This document shows, piece after piece, positions 7,318-16,576 of a stretch of 64,000 bases of DNA (position 1 is the first letter of the stretch; the number at the start of each line of letters is the position of its first letter). The notes beneath the pieces were generated by a model that was not told where the DNA came from, did not search any database, and saw only the letters and a list, made by a program, of their open reading frames with translations. Made by a program: the position numbers and the translations under genes. The stretch comes from Acidovorax sp. HMWF029 (GTDB taxonomy: Bacteria > Pseudomonadota > Gammaproteobacteria > Burkholderiales > Burkholderiaceae_C). The stretch is taken from assembly GCF_003060895.1 (NCBI RefSeq), contig NZ_QAIH01000225.1:79268-143267 (forward strand). Direction: 5' to 3'.

Positions 7318-9120
7318 TCAGGCGGCCTTGATGGCGTCCGGGTTGCGCAGGCGGATGTGCAGCTCGCGCAGCTGCTTCTCGTCCACGGGCGATGGGGCCT
7401 GGGTCAGCAGGTCCTGCGCGCGCTGGGTCTTGGGGAAGGCAATCACGTCGCGGATCGACTCGGCGCCCGTCATCAGCGTAATCAGGCGGTCCAGGCCGAA
7501 GGCCAGGCCACCGTGTGGCGGCGCGCCGTACTGCAGGGCATCCAGCAGGTAGCCGAACTTGGCCTGTGCGTCTTCCGGCGTGATCTTGAGCGCATCGAAC
7601 ACCTTCTTTTGCACATCGGCACGGTGGATACGCACCGAGCCGCCACCCAGTTCCCAGCCGTTGAGCACCATGTCGTAGGCCTTGGCGATGCACTTGCCAG
7701 GGTCCGTGTCCATCAGGTCTTCGTGACCATCCTTCGGCGACGTGAAGGGGTGGTGCACTGCGGCCCAGCGGTCGTTTTCTTCGTCATGCTCGAACATGGG
7801 GAAGTCCACCACCCACAGGGGCGCCCAGCGGTTTTCGAACAGGCCGTTCTTCTTGCCGAACTCGCTGTGGCCGATCTTCAGGCGCAGCGCACCGATGGAG
7901 TCGTTGACGATCTTTTCCTTGTCGGCACCGAAGAACAGCAGGTCGCCGTCCTGTGCGCCGGTACGTTTCAGGATCTCGGCGATGGCGGCGTCGTGCAGGT
8001 TCTTGACGATGGGCGACTGCAGGCCGTCACGGCCATTGGCCACTTCGTTGACCTTGATCCAGGCCAGGCCCTTGGCGCCGTAGATCTTCACGAACTCGGT
8101 GTATGCATCGATTTCGCCGCGCGAAATCTGCGAGCCGCCAGGCACGCGCAGGGCCACCACGCGGCCACCCTTGGTGGTGGCAGGGGCCGAGAACACCTTG
8201 AAGTCCACGTCCTTCATCACCTCGGTCAGCTCGGTGAATTCGAGCTTCACACGCAGGTCGGGCTTATCGGAACCAAAGCGGAAGGCCGCCTCCTGGTACG
8301 TCATGATGGGGAACTCACCCAGATCCACACCCAGCTGGGTCTGGAACACTTCGGTGATCATGCGCTGGAAGATTGCGCGGATCTCTTCCTCGTTCAGGAA
8401 CGAGGTTTCGCAGTCGATCTGCGTGAACTCGGGCTGGCGGTCGGCGCGCAGATCTTCGTCACGGAAGCACTTGGTGATCTGGTAGTAGCGGTCGTAGCCG
8501 GCCACCATCAGCATCTGCTTGTAGAGCTGGGGCGACTGGGGCAGCGCGAAGAACTGGCCGTCGTGCACGCGGCTCGGGACCAGGTAGTCGCGCGCACCTT
8601 CGGGCGTGCTCTTGCCCAGCATGGGGGTTTCGATGTCGATGAAGCCTTCCTTGTCCAGGAAGTTGCGCACCTGGATGGCGGTCTTGTAGCGCAGCATCAT
8701 GTTGCGCTGCATGTGCGGGCGGCGCAGGTCCATCACGCGGTGCGTGAGGCGCGTGGTTTCCGACAGGTTCTCGTCGTCCATCTGGAACGGAGGCGTGACG
8801 GAGGGGTTGAGCACGTTCAGCTCATGGCACAACACTTCAATCTGGCCGCTCTTGAGCTTGTCGTTGGTCGTGCCGTCCGGACGGGGACGCACCAGGCCCA
8901 CGACCTGCACGCAAAACTCGTTGCGCACGTCTTCGGCGGTCTTGAACATCTCGGCGCGGTCAGGGTCGCACACCACCTGCACATAACCTTCACGGTCGCG
9001 CAGGTCGATGAAGATCACGCCACCATGGTCGCGGCGGCGGTTTACCCAGCCCGACAGGGTGACGGTTTGGCCCATCAGGGCTTCGGTCACAAGACCGCAA
9101 TAGTGGGAACGCATGGCCAT
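7318..9120 (-). CDS. aspS: Aspartyl-tRNA synthetase
   Basis: A 600-residue class IIb aminoacyl-tRNA synthetase that charges tRNA-Asp. The N-terminal anticodon-binding OB fold shows [20 protein letters not shown]. Class II motif 2 follows ([19 protein letters not shown]), and motif 3 is the C-terminal [19 protein letters not shown]. The insertion domain characteristic of bacterial AspRS (about residues 290-420) is present, and the length is normal. The start giving [11 protein letters not shown] is the usual one in this family. It follows the DUF502 gene by 41 bases on the same strand and ends before a strong terminator, so it is the last gene of an fmdB-DUF502-aspS unit. Confidence 0.97.
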   Translation of the reverse strand: MAMRSHYCGLVTEALMGQTVTLSGWVNRRRDHGGVIFIDLRDREGYVQVVCDPDRAEMFKTAEDVRNEFCVQVVGLVRPRPDGTTNDKLKSGQIEVLCHELNVLNPSVTPPFQMDDENLSETTRLTHRVMDLRRPHMQRNMMLRYKTAIQVRNFLDKEGFIDIETPMLGKSTPEGARDYLVPSRVHDGQFFALPQSPQLYKQMLMVAGYDRYYQITKCFRDEDLRADRQPEFTQIDCETSFLNEEEIRAIFQRMITEVFQTQLGVDLGEFPIMTYQEAAFRFGSDKPDLRVKLEFTELTEVMKDVDFKVFSAPATTKGGRVVALRVPGGSQISRGEIDAYTEFVKIYGAKGLAWIKVNEVANGRDGLQSPIVKNLHDAAIAEILKRTGAQDGDLLFFGADKEKIVNDSIGALRLKIGHSEFGKKNGLFENRWAPLWVVDFPMFEHDEENDRWAAVHHPFTSPKDGHEDLMDTDPGKCIAKAYDMVLNGWELGGGSVRIHRADVQKKVFDALKITPEDAQAKFGYLLDALQYGAPPHGGLAFGLDRLITLMTGAESIRDVIAFPKTQRAQDLLTQAPSPVDEKQLRELHIRLRNPDAIKAA

Positions 9121-9161
9121 GGCAAAAACTTCCGGCGCCCAAGGGGCGCGTTAAAAGGGAT

Positions 9162-9785
9162 TCACTTACTGGGGGAAACGAGCGTGGGGTCAGCAGGAGC
9201 GACCACGCCCATCGAAACAATGTACTTAAGGGCAGCGTCCACGCTCATCTCCAGCTCGACGCAGTCGCTCTTGCGCACCATCACGAAATACCCCCCCGTA
9301 GGGTTGGGTGTCGTGGGCACGTACACGCTCACGAATTCGTCACGCAGGTAGGCTGCCACTTCGCCGTTGGGGGCACCTGTGACAAAAGCCACAGTCCAGA
9401 CACCCTCGCGGGGCCACTGCACCAGGACCGCCGTGCGAAAGGCGTTGCCGCTCTCGGAAAACAGCGTGTCTGACACCTGCTTGACGCTGGAGTAGATGGA
9501 GCGCACCACGGGAATGCGGTGCACCAGTGCATCGCCCCACTGGACCAGCTTGCGGCCAGCGAAGTTGCTGGCGATGGCCCCCACCACCAGCAGTATCAGC
9601 AGGGTGAGCACAACACCAAAGCCGGGCACATGGACACCCAGGACCTTGTCGGGGTGCCATGCGACGGGCAGTATCTGCAAGGTCTGGTCGAGAGTGCTCA
9701 CAATCCAGTTGAGCACCCATGCCGTAATGACACCGGGAACGATGACCAGAAGACCCGTCAACAGCCATTTGCGCAGGGCAGCCAT
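9162..9785 (-). CDS. DUF502-family inner-membrane protein
   Basis: A 207-residue membrane protein of the DUF502 family. Two transmembrane helices occupy the first third (LLTGLLVIVPGVITAWVLNW and a segment around FGVVLTLLILLVVGAIASNF). They are followed by the family signature IPVVRSIYSSVKQVSDTLF and a soluble domain with FVTGAPNGEVA and VYVPTTPNPTGGYFVMV. No biochemical function is established for the family. It lies between an FmdB zinc ribbon (8-base gap) and aspS, an order conserved in Burkholderiales as far as I know, so cotranscription is likely. The link to translation is positional only. Confidence 0.88.
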   Translation of the reverse strand: MAALRKWLLTGLLVIVPGVITAWVLNWIVSTLDQTLQILPVAWHPDKVLGVHVPGFGVVLTLLILLVVGAIASNFAGRKLVQWGDALVHRIPVVRSIYSSVKQVSDTLFSESGNAFRTAVLVQWPREGVWTVAFVTGAPNGEVAAYLRDEFVSVYVPTTPNPTGGYFVMVRKSDCVELEMSVDAALKYIVSMGVVAPADPTLVSPSK

Positions 9786-9793
9786 GCAGTTCC

Positions 9794-10132
9794 TCAGCTC
9801 GAAGAAACAGATGCGGAACTGCCACTTGCGTCCGACACGCTTGGGCTGGTAGCTTCCTTTTTGGGAGCATCACCCGTGCTGACAGGGGCAGTTGCCTCGG
9901 AGGTGCCTCCCGACTTGGCTTCCGTCGCAGGAGCGGAGTTGCCACCGTTGCCACCACGGAAATCCGTCACATACCAGCCCGAGCCCTTGAGCTGAAAGCC
10001 CGCTGCAGTGACCTGTTTGGAAAATGCCTCGGCACCGCAGGCGGGACACACCGTCAGGGGTGCATCGGAGATTTTTTGCAGCACATCCTTGGCATGGCCG
10101 CAGGAGCCGCATTTGTAGGCGTAAATAGGCAT
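9794..10132 (-). CDS. FmdB-family zinc-ribbon regulatory protein
   Basis: A 112-residue protein with an N-terminal zinc ribbon: MPIYAYKCGSCG with Cys8 and Cys11, then CPACG with Cys29 and Cys32. The FKLKGSGWY-like segment (here FQLKGSGWYVTDF) marks the FmdB/CxxC_CxxC_SSSS family. The last 45 residues are a low-complexity Ser/Ala/Thr/Pro tail without visible motifs. FmdB was named from a methylotroph amidase regulator, but the function of the short bacterial homologues is not known. It is the first gene of the fmdB-DUF502-aspS unit. Three copies of a heptamer (TTGAGGG or its complement) surround its probable promoter. Confidence 0.85.
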   Translation of the reverse strand: MPIYAYKCGSCGHAKDVLQKISDAPLTVCPACGAEAFSKQVTAAGFQLKGSGWYVTDFRGGNGGNSAPATEAKSGGTSEATAPVSTGDAPKKEATSPSVSDASGSSASVSSS

Positions 10133-10141
10133 GTCAGTGTG

Positions 10142-10192
10142 TTGAGGGAAAGTGCAAAACCCTCAATTATAGGCGGCACGCCCTGCCCTCAA
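10142..10192 (-). promoter_or_regulatory. Probable promoter of the fmdB-DUF502-aspS unit with repeated heptamers
   Basis: On the minus strand TTGAGG (10192-10187), 15 bases, then a perfect TATAAT (10171-10166). The heptamer TTGAGGG occurs over the -35, again at 10166-10160 just after the -10, and inverted at 10148-10142. The last two form a 7-bp stem in the expected 5' leader. The 15-base spacer is short for sigma-70. The repeats could be an operator or a leader hairpin. Confidence 0.5.
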
Positions 10193-10223
10193 CCCCCATG
10201 CACCGGACACAGGGGCCGGGCAT

Positions 10224-11675
10224 TCAGCGGGCGCTGCCTTCGTAGTGAATGACATGGCCCTTGTGGTCCTCGAGCCACTGCGGCGCCAGAGAGCCGCCCA
10301 CCATCCCCACCAGCGCGGCCAGCACGCCGGCCAGTTGCTGCGGGAACGCCTCCGACAGCATCGGGCTGGCCACAAACAGCAGCCACACGCCCAGACCCAT
10401 CGCCACCGCGAGCAGGGCCCCTTGGGTCGTCGCACGCTTCCAGTACAGGCCAAAAACCAGCGGCACAAAAGCCCCCACCAAAGGAACTTGGTAGGCACCT
10501 GACACCAGTTCATAAATCGAAGTGCCCTGCATGGTAATGGCATAGGTCAGCACACAGGCCGTGAACACCAGCACCGAGATCCGCATGGCCTTGAGGGTCT
10601 GCTGGTCGCTCATACCGGGGCGCAGGTTGTGCAGGATATTCTCGACAAAGGTCGTGGAGGGCGCCAGCAAGGTGGCGGACGCCGTGGACATGATGGCCGA
10701 CAGCAACGCACCAAAAAAGGCCACTTGCAGCATGATGGGCATGCGCTCCATCACCAGGGTAGGCAGCACCTTCTGCGGATCTTCATTGAGCAGCGCCTGC
10801 GCCGTCTCGGGCATCACCAGCACGGCCGCAGTCACCACAAACATGGGGATGAACGCAAACAGCAGGTACAGCACGCCACCAATCACAGGGCCTTTGCGCG
10901 CCGTTTCAGGGCTGTTGGAAGACATCACGCGCTGAAACACGTCCTGCTGCGGGATGGAGCCCAGCATCATGGTGATGGCAGCGGCAATGAAGAAGGTCCA
11001 CTCCTTGAACCCTCCGCTCGGGAAGAACTGGAACTTGCCCTCGCGCGCGGCGTACTCCACCACCTTGCCCGCACCACCGGCCAGGTCGGCAGCAAACCAG
11101 GCAATGGCCAGCATCCCCACGCCAATCACGATCATCTGCACGAAGTCCGTCATCGCCACGGACCACATGCCGCCATATAGCGTGTAGACCAGCACCACCA
11201 GCGTGCCGATGACCATGCCCAAGGTGACCGACACAGCCCCCTGCGTGAGCAGGTTGAAGACCAGGCCCAGGGCCGTGATCTGCGCTGCCACCCAGCCCAG
11301 GTAGCTGAACATGATGATGGCCGAGCAGGCCACCTCGATCACTCGCCCGTAGCGCTGGCGGTAGTAGTCGCCCAGGGTGATCAAGTTCTTCTTGTACAGC
11401 TTGTAGGCAAAAAAGAAACCTACAAGCACCAGACACATGGATGCACCGAAGGGGTCTTCCACCACCGCCCCCAGGTTTCCGCTGACGAAGCGGGCCGAGA
11501 CCCCCAGCACGGTCTCCGATCCAAACCAGGTCGCAAACGTGGTGGCGATCACAACGGCCAGGGGCAGGCTGCGCCCCGCCACCGCATAGTCGGCCGTGTT
11601 GTGCACGCGGGTCGCAGCATACAGACCCACACCAATCGAAATCAGCAGATACAGAACAATGAAAGACAACAGCAT
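10224..11675 (-). CDS. Sodium:solute symporter (SSS family) permease
   Basis: A 483-residue polytopic transporter of the sodium:solute symporter family, which includes PutP and PanF. About 13 hydrophobic segments are visible, beginning with LLSFIVLYLLISIGVGLYAA. Family features include the ATTFATWFGSETVLGVSARF region near the second helix, FSYLGWVAAQITALGLVFNL, and LSAIMSTASATLLAPSTTFVENIL, which matches the SSS signature containing the sodium-site Ser/Thr residues. The start chosen is preceded by GGAG eight bases upstream and avoids a hydrophilic 38-residue extension. The substrate cannot be deduced. It lies alone between the fmdB unit and ubiB, and I see no linked catabolic genes. Confidence 0.9.
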   Translation of the reverse strand: MLLSFIVLYLLISIGVGLYAATRVHNTADYAVAGRSLPLAVVIATTFATWFGSETVLGVSARFVSGNLGAVVEDPFGASMCLVLVGFFFAYKLYKKNLITLGDYYRQRYGRVIEVACSAIIMFSYLGWVAAQITALGLVFNLLTQGAVSVTLGMVIGTLVVLVYTLYGGMWSVAMTDFVQMIVIGVGMLAIAWFAADLAGGAGKVVEYAAREGKFQFFPSGGFKEWTFFIAAAITMMLGSIPQQDVFQRVMSSNSPETARKGPVIGGVLYLLFAFIPMFVVTAAVLVMPETAQALLNEDPQKVLPTLVMERMPIMLQVAFFGALLSAIMSTASATLLAPSTTFVENILHNLRPGMSDQQTLKAMRISVLVFTACVLTYAITMQGTSIYELVSGAYQVPLVGAFVPLVFGLYWKRATTQGALLAVAMGLGVWLLFVASPMLSEAFPQQLAGVLAALVGMVGGSLAPQWLEDHKGHVIHYEGSAR

Positions 11676-11797
11676 GGTGCCGCTCCGAAGCTCCAAGGGG
11701 GTTGCGAAATAAACAGGACGCGCGGCGGGCACAGCGTGCGGCCGCGCGGCTGCACCGGGAAGACCGAGGGGTTCTGGCCCCTTCTCCAAATTCGTAA

Positions 11798-11831
11798 CAA
11801 AAGTTGCTGCGGATTATGAAGGCAACTTTTG
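11798..11831 (-). terminator. Hairpin after ubiB, probable terminator
   Basis: A perfect 10-bp inverted repeat, CAAAAGTTGC and GCAACTTTTG, with a 14-base loop. It begins five bases beyond the ubiB stop. On the minus strand the right arm runs into TTTTGTTAC, a weak U-tract. Termination is likely but not strong. Confidence 0.6.
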
Positions 11832-11835
11832 CGCC

Positions 11836-13401
11836 TCAGAAAACCCGTATGCGCATGAAAAGCTGCATGGCCAGCAGGCCGAGCACAAATCCAACCCCGC
11901 CATAAATGATGGACTGCAGCAGCCGGTTGGTGCGCTTTTGCGCATCCAGCAGCTCCCGCAGGACCTGTTGCTGGTCCGCCGGGCGCTGACGCAATGCGTC
12001 ATAGACCAGGCGCGGCAGCTCGGGGATCAGCTTGGCGTAGTGCGGTGCCTCAGCACGCAGTTCGCGCCACAAGCGCTGCGGGCCCATCTGCTCCAGCATC
12101 CATTTTTCAAGGAAGGGCTTGGCGGTGCTCCAAAGGTCCAGCTCCGGATCCAGCTCACGGCCCAGGCCTTCGATGTTGAGCAGGGTTTTTTGCAGCAGCA
12201 CCAACTGGGGCTGGATCTCGACATGGAAGCGGCGCGAAGTCTGGAACAAGCGCATCAACACCATGCCCAGCGAAATTTCCTTGAGCGGACGGTCGAAATA
12301 CGGCTCGCACACCGCGCGGATGGCCGATTCGAGGTCGTTCACGCGAGTCTCGGGCGGCACCCAGCCGCTTTCGATGTGCAGCTCAGCCACGCGCTTGTAG
12401 TCGCGGCGGAAGAAGGCCACAAAGTTTTGAGCCAGGTATTCCTTGTCCGATTCGGTGAGCGTGCCCACGATGCCGAAATCGAGCGAGATATAGCGGCCGA
12501 AGGTGGCCGGGTCCAGGCTGACCTGGATGTTGCCAGGGTGCATGTCCGCATGGAAGAAGCCGTCGCGAAACACCTGGGTGAAAAAGATGGTCACGCCATC
12601 GCGCGCCAGCTTGGGAATGTCCACGCCCGCTTCGCGCAGGCGGGCGATCTGGCTGATGGGCACGCCGTTCATGCGCTGCATCACCATGACTTCAGCGTGG
12701 CAGAAGTCCCAGAAGATTTCAGGGATCAGCACCAAGTCCAGCCCCTGCATGTTGCGGCGCAGCTGTGCTGCGTTGGCAGCCTCGCGCACCAGATCCAGCT
12801 CATCGTGCAGGTAGTTGTCAAACTCGGCCACCACCTCGCGGGGCTTGAGGCGTTTGCCGTCGGCCGACAGGTTTTCCACCCAGCCCGCCATCATGCGCAT
12901 CAGGCTCAGGTCCTTCTCGATCACGGGCAGCATGCCGGGGCGCAGCACCTTCACTGCCACCTCGCGCTCCACCCCCTGGCGGTCACGCAATGTAGCAAAG
13001 TGCACCTGCGCAATCGACGCACTGGCCACTGGCTTGCGGTCAAACGAGGTAAACACCTCGTCCACAGGCCTGCGGAAGGCACGCTCGATGGTGGCAATGG
13101 CCACATCGGGGTCAAAAGGCGGGACGCGGTCCTGCAGGTGCGCCAGTTCATCTGCGATGTCTGCAGGCAGCAGGTCGCGTCGGGTAGACAGCACCTGGCC
13201 GAACTTCACAAAGATGGGCCCCAGGCGCTCCAGCGCCTCACGCAGGCGCTGCCCCCGAGGCGCATCCAGATTGCGCCCGACCGACAGGATGCGTGAAATC
13301 ATCCGCAGCCAGGGCTTCTGGAAGCTGTCGAGCACCAGGCCATCCAGACCGTACCGGAAAACCACCCAGAAGATGGCCACACCCCGCAAAAACCGTTTCA
13401 T
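11836..13401 (-). CDS. ubiB: Ubiquinone biosynthesis protein kinase-like UbiB
   Basis: A 521-residue member of the UbiB/ADCK atypical kinase family needed for ubiquinone synthesis. The diagnostic KxGQ motif is at residues 66-69 ([16 protein letters not shown]), an Ala-rich nucleotide loop lies in [14 protein letters not shown], the catalytic-loop region is [11 protein letters not shown] and the metal-binding segment is SLDFGIVG. Two C-terminal hydrophobic stretches (about 495-518) anchor it in the inner membrane. Its start overlaps the end of ubiJ by four bases (ATGA), so the two are translationally coupled. Together with ubiJ and ubiE upstream it forms a quinone-synthesis block, with a Tim44-like gene between. 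Confidence 0.95.
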   Translation of the reverse strand: MKRFLRGVAIFWVVFRYGLDGLVLDSFQKPWLRMISRILSVGRNLDAPRGQRLREALERLGPIFVKFGQVLSTRRDLLPADIADELAHLQDRVPPFDPDVAIATIERAFRRPVDEVFTSFDRKPVASASIAQVHFATLRDRQGVEREVAVKVLRPGMLPVIEKDLSLMRMMAGWVENLSADGKRLKPREVVAEFDNYLHDELDLVREAANAAQLRRNMQGLDLVLIPEIFWDFCHAEVMVMQRMNGVPISQIARLREAGVDIPKLARDGVTIFFTQVFRDGFFHADMHPGNIQVSLDPATFGRYISLDFGIVGTLTESDKEYLAQNFVAFFRRDYKRVAELHIESGWVPPETRVNDLESAIRAVCEPYFDRPLKEISLGMVLMRLFQTSRRFHVEIQPQLVLLQKTLLNIEGLGRELDPELDLWSTAKPFLEKWMLEQMGPQRLWRELRAEAPHYAKLIPELPRLVYDALRQRPADQQQVLRELLDAQKRTNRLLQSIIYGGVGFVLGLLAMQLFMRIRVF

Positions 13402-14015
13402 GCGTCTGCCCGGTCGGCGCCAGCCTGCGGCGATGGGGAGGCGGCAGGTGCTGGCGGAGAAGACGAGGCAGATGCCGCAGCGCTCCCTGCGGCCATGCGC
13501 GCGCCCACGAACTGGCGCAGTGCCTGAGCGCCACGACTAGCCACCTGGGCAACGGTGTGGGCCGGAGCATCACCGATCACGCGGGCCAGGTCTTCCTCGA
13601 TATCCCAGCGCACATGGTCCACCAGCCAGTTGATCTCGGCGGCCAGCTGCACATCGCCTTCGATGCGGATGGCAGGCTTGTCGCCACGCAAGGCACCCTG
13701 GGCCAGACTGAGGGGCGAGGTTTCGGTCACTTCAAGCCGCAGGTCTGGCACGGCGGCTTCGGGGGCCAGGTTGAACAAACCTGCAGGCGTGACGACCAGC
13801 GCCAACGAATACACACGCCACTGCACGCGTGAGACACGGCCCTTTTGCCGCACAAGGCGATCCATGGCTTCCTTTTCCTGCATGAGCACATGGTTGAGGA
13901 ACAGCACCAGACGCTGCTGTAACTCATGCACGAGCCATTGAGGAGGTTGCGGACCGGCGGCCACGCGCTCAAAAAGGCCGTCCAGAAAAGAAAAAGGGGA
14001 CTGTGGTGTTGCCAT
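13398..14015 (-). CDS. ubiJ: Ubiquinone biosynthesis accessory factor UbiJ (SCP2-like)
   Basis: A 205-residue protein matching UbiJ, a lipid-binding SCP2-domain protein of the soluble ubiquinone-synthesis complex. It carries the fold's [20 protein letters not shown] and [35 protein letters not shown] segments, the latter being the most conserved part of the family. The C-terminal 35 residues are Ala/Ser/Pro-rich and probably disordered. The gene overlaps ubiB by four bases. Its start codon lies in the loop of a strong terminator-like hairpin (13986-14022), which is unusual and may limit expression of both ubiJ and ubiB from upstream transcripts. Confidence 0.8.
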   Translation of the reverse strand: MATPQSPFSFLDGLFERVAAGPQPPQWLVHELQQRLVLFLNHVLMQEKEAMDRLVRQKGRVSRVQWRVYSLALVVTPAGLFNLAPEAAVPDLRLEVTETSPLSLAQGALRGDKPAIRIEGDVQLAAEINWLVDHVRWDIEEDLARVIGDAPAHTVAQVASRGAQALRQFVGARMAAGSAAASASSSPPAPAASPSPQAGADRADA

Positions 14016-14022
14016 AGTCCCC
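13986..14022 (-). terminator. Terminator-like hairpin overlapping the ubiJ start codon
   Basis: On the minus strand GGGGACT, a 13-base loop starting with the ubiJ ATG, AGTCCCC, then TTTTTCTTTT. This has the full form of an intrinsic terminator, but the right arm and U-tract encode ubiJ residues 5-10. It lies about 50 bases past the stop of the Tim44-like gene, so it may end that transcript, attenuate ubiJ-ubiB, or hide the ubiJ start. Confidence 0.6.
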
Positions 14023-14072
14023 GATTATTCCCTGAACTGGAAAGCCCCTTGCACAGGGGCCTGCGTCTTTCT

Positions 14073-15110
14073 TTACTGCAGCGCCTGCACACCCGCCACC
14101 AGCCAACCGCTGCCGCCCGCCTTGGGCTTGGTCATGTTCCACACCTCGCGGAAAGGGCTCGGGCCCGCCGAAGGCTCCTCGCGGATCATGCCGGAGAACT
14201 CGACGCTGGCCATGTAGCCGTCGCCCAGGTCCTCGATACCCAGCAGCTGGGCCTCGATCATGACCACGTCCGTGTGGTTTGGCTGTGCGCCACGGTGGTC
14301 TTCACGCTCGGTCAGCTGCGTGCGGATCTCCTCCAGCATGCCGTCCGTCATCATGGAGCGCAGCGTGGAGATGTCCGAGCGGTCCCAGGCGGCCTGCAGC
14401 GTAACGAAGTTGCGCTTGGCGGCCGAAAGGAAACCTTCGGTGTCGAAATCAGCCGGAACACCCCAGTTCTGCGTGCCGGACAGGCCCGAGCCAATCACCA
14501 CGCCCGAACCACCACCCTGCGCGGCGCGAGAGGCATCAAAGGCCATGCTGTTGCGCTCCCAAGGGCGTGCCGAAGCATCGTTGCCCACGTTGCTGGGACT
14601 GTACTGCGGGGGCACCTGCGCCGCTGAGGGGGTTGCCGCCCCGGCGCCAGCGCCCGCGCCCTGGAAGGCAAACGGTGATCCGCCAGCCGATGCGCCGCCG
14701 CCATTGCCTGCACCACTGCGCGCACGCATCACCAGCTTGAAGACAACAAACGCTGCCACGGCCAGCAGCACGATCATGAGGATGTTGGCAAAGCCTGCGC
14801 CCAGACCCAGCGAGCTGGCCAGCCAGGCCAGACCCAGACCCGCCGCCAGACCACCCAGCATGGCGCCCCAGGGTTTCTTGGCCGGTGCAGCAGGGGCAGC
14901 TGCGGGCGCAGCCGCGGGTTTGGCTGCTGCTGCACTGTTGACATTCTGGGCGGGAGCCCCCGGCGCGGCAGGCGGCGTTGCCGACTCGCGCTGCGTCACA
15001 TTGCTCGACTGCTGGCCAGTCGATTTGCCACCACTCAGCCGCCGGGCGTCGGCATCTGCGTGTGCCAACGCCAGCATTGCGACCAACACCACAGACCACA
15101 GTTTCATCAT
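14073..15110 (-). CDS. Tim44-like domain protein, exported or membrane-anchored
   Basis: A 345-residue protein with an N-terminal signal (MMKLWSVVLVAMLALAHADA), an Ala/Pro-rich low-complexity linker (about residues 30-75), glycine-rich hydrophobic segments around LGGLAAGLGLAWLASSLGL and ILMIVLLAVAAFVVFKLV, and a C-terminal Tim44/Mba1-like domain (about 215-345). That domain shows NFVTLQAAWDRSDISTLRSM and a final FREVWNMTKPKAGGSGWLV. Bacterial Tim44-like proteins have no firmly established role. The gene lies between ubiE and ubiJ on the same strand, which suggests a membrane-associated link to quinone metabolism, but that is positional inference. GGAG lies five bases before the chosen ATG. 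A second ATG follows immediately. Confidence 0.8.
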   Translation of the reverse strand: MMKLWSVVLVAMLALAHADADARRLSGGKSTGQQSSNVTQRESATPPAAPGAPAQNVNSAAAAKPAAAPAAAPAAPAKKPWGAMLGGLAAGLGLAWLASSLGLGAGFANILMIVLLAVAAFVVFKLVMRARSGAGNGGGASAGGSPFAFQGAGAGAGAATPSAAQVPPQYSPSNVGNDASARPWERNSMAFDASRAAQGGGSGVVIGSGLSGTQNWGVPADFDTEGFLSAAKRNFVTLQAAWDRSDISTLRSMMTDGMLEEIRTQLTEREDHRGAQPNHTDVVMIEAQLLGIEDLGDGYMASVEFSGMIREEPSAGPSPFREVWNMTKPKAGGSGWLVAGVQALQ

Positions 15111-15146
15111 GACTTCTCCGTCTCCGTTAATCACCGAGCAACATGC

Positions 15147-15878
15147 TCAGCACTTGATTCCAACATGCAGGGCCACAATCCCCCCCGTCATGTTGTGATA
15201 GTCCACATGCCCAAAGCCATTTTTTTGCATGAGGCTTTTGAGTTCTTCCTGCCCCGGGTGCATGCGGATCGATTCGGCCAGGTAGCGGTAGCTGGAATCG
15301 TCGCCCGCCACAATCTTGCCCAGCTGGGGCAACACCTTGAACGAATACCAGTCGTAGACCTTCTCCAGGGGTTTTGCCACTTTGGAGAACTCCAGCACCA
15401 AGAGCTTGCCGCCCGGCTTGAGCACGCGGCACATCTCGGCAATCGCCTGGTCCTTGTGCGTCATGTTGCGCAGGCCAAACGCCACGCTCACCACATCGAA
15501 ATGTGCGTCGGGGAACGGCAGCTTCTCGGCATCACACACCAGGGTGGGCAGCACCACACCCGCATTGATCAAGCGGTCGCGGCCCACGCGCAGCATGGCT
15601 TCATTGATGTCGGTGTGCACCACCCGACCCGTGGCCCCCACCTTCTTGGAGAAGGCCAGCGAGAGATCACCCGTGCCTCCGGCGATGTCCAACACCTGAC
15701 TGCCTTCGCGCAGGTTGGCCACCATCACGGTGTAGGCCTTCCAGGCACGGTGCAGCCCGGCCGACATGAGGTCGTTCATCACGTCGTATTTGGAGGCCAC
15801 CGAGTCGAACACGCCGCGCACGTGGCGCGCCTTGTCCTGCTCATCCACCGACTGAAAACCAAAGTGGGTCGTGCTCAT
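15147..15878 (-). CDS. ubiE: Demethylmenaquinone/2-polyprenyl-6-methoxy-benzoquinol methyltransferase
   Basis: A 243-residue SAM-dependent C-methyltransferase of ubiquinone (and menaquinone) synthesis. Conserved UbiE blocks are [37 protein letters not shown], the SAM-binding [14 protein letters not shown] and the C-terminal [14 protein letters not shown]. The start giving MSTTHFGFQ is chosen because it matches the family. An ATG three codons earlier is possible. It is followed on the same strand by the Tim44-like gene after 36 bases, then ubiJ and ubiB, so this appears to be a quinone operon interrupted by one gene of unknown role. Confidence 0.96.
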   Translation of the reverse strand: MSTTHFGFQSVDEQDKARHVRGVFDSVASKYDVMNDLMSAGLHRAWKAYTVMVANLREGSQVLDIAGGTGDLSLAFSKKVGATGRVVHTDINEAMLRVGRDRLINAGVVLPTLVCDAEKLPFPDAHFDVVSVAFGLRNMTHKDQAIAEMCRVLKPGGKLLVLEFSKVAKPLEKVYDWYSFKVLPQLGKIVAGDDSSYRYLAESIRMHPGQEELKSLMQKNGFGHVDYHNMTGGIVALHVGIKC

Positions 15879-16059
15879 AAGTTTCATGCTAGGCGCGCAA
15901 GCGCCAGAGGTACAGCGACAACCCCGCACTGAAATGGGGCTTGTGTCGCAATTTGGACAACGCCATTCAAAGAAAAACAGCCGTTACCGCCCGTCCACAT
16001 TGGTTCAACAGCTCTTCTTTCAATAGCACACTAGTCAGCAAGGGCTTCGGAGGCGGCGC

Positions 16060-16482
16060 TCAGTGGCTGCCGCAGGCATGGCCACCTGCACCACCTTTGG
16101 GCAGCATGGGGGCGTCGCGGTCCACGCCGGCAGCCGCCAGGCGCTCGGTGTACTCGGCCCACAGGGCCTCCTGTTTCTGACCCAGTTCATAGAGGTAGTC
16201 CCAGCTGAAGATGCCGCTGTCATGGCCATCAGAAAACGTGGGCTTGACCGCGTAGTTGCCCACGGGCTCCAGGTTCACTAGCGCCACATCGCGCTTGCCG
16301 GTCTGCAGCACTTCCTGGCCGGGGCCGTGGCCTTGCACCTCGGCAGACGGCGAGTACACGCGCATCAGCTCGAACGGAATGCGGAAGGTGGTGCCGTCGG
16401 AGAACCCGACCTCCAGCACCCGAGAGGCCTCGTGCACCGTGAGTGCCTGCGGCGTGGGCGCGCCTGCTTTCAAACCTGCCAT
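16060..16482 (-). CDS. DUF971 / gamma-butyrobetaine hydroxylase N-terminal-domain-like protein
   Basis: A 140-residue stand-alone DUF971 protein. The domain is recognisable from LEVGFSDGTTFRIPFELMRVYSPSAEVQGHG, VNLEPVGNYAVKPTFSDGHDSGIFSWDYLYELG and the spacing between them. The same domain forms the N-terminus of gamma-butyrobetaine hydroxylase and is found alone in many proteobacteria. The C-terminus is glycine-rich and ends in HACGSH, which could bind metal. No catalytic residues can be assigned. It lies 94 bases downstream of the HIT gene on the same strand and about 180 bases before ubiE. Confidence 0.8.
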   Translation of the reverse strand: MAGLKAGAPTPQALTVHEASRVLEVGFSDGTTFRIPFELMRVYSPSAEVQGHGPGQEVLQTGKRDVALVNLEPVGNYAVKPTFSDGHDSGIFSWDYLYELGQKQEALWAEYTERLAAAGVDRDAPMLPKGGAGGHACGSH

Positions 16483-16576
16483 GGGACTCCCCTGATAAGA
16501 GAAAACTGTGTTGTGGATTGTGGGCGCCCGCAGCGATGCCTTCTGCCGACAAGGTCAAACGCGGTGTGCGCCTTCA

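Noticed and set aside
6451-9351. A 966-codon rightward open frame opposite the CsgG-like gene and aspS
   Set aside because: It lies wholly antisense to aspS and its neighbours, and its translation is rich in His, Gln, Arg and Val without domains. This is the usual shadow of high-GC third positions.
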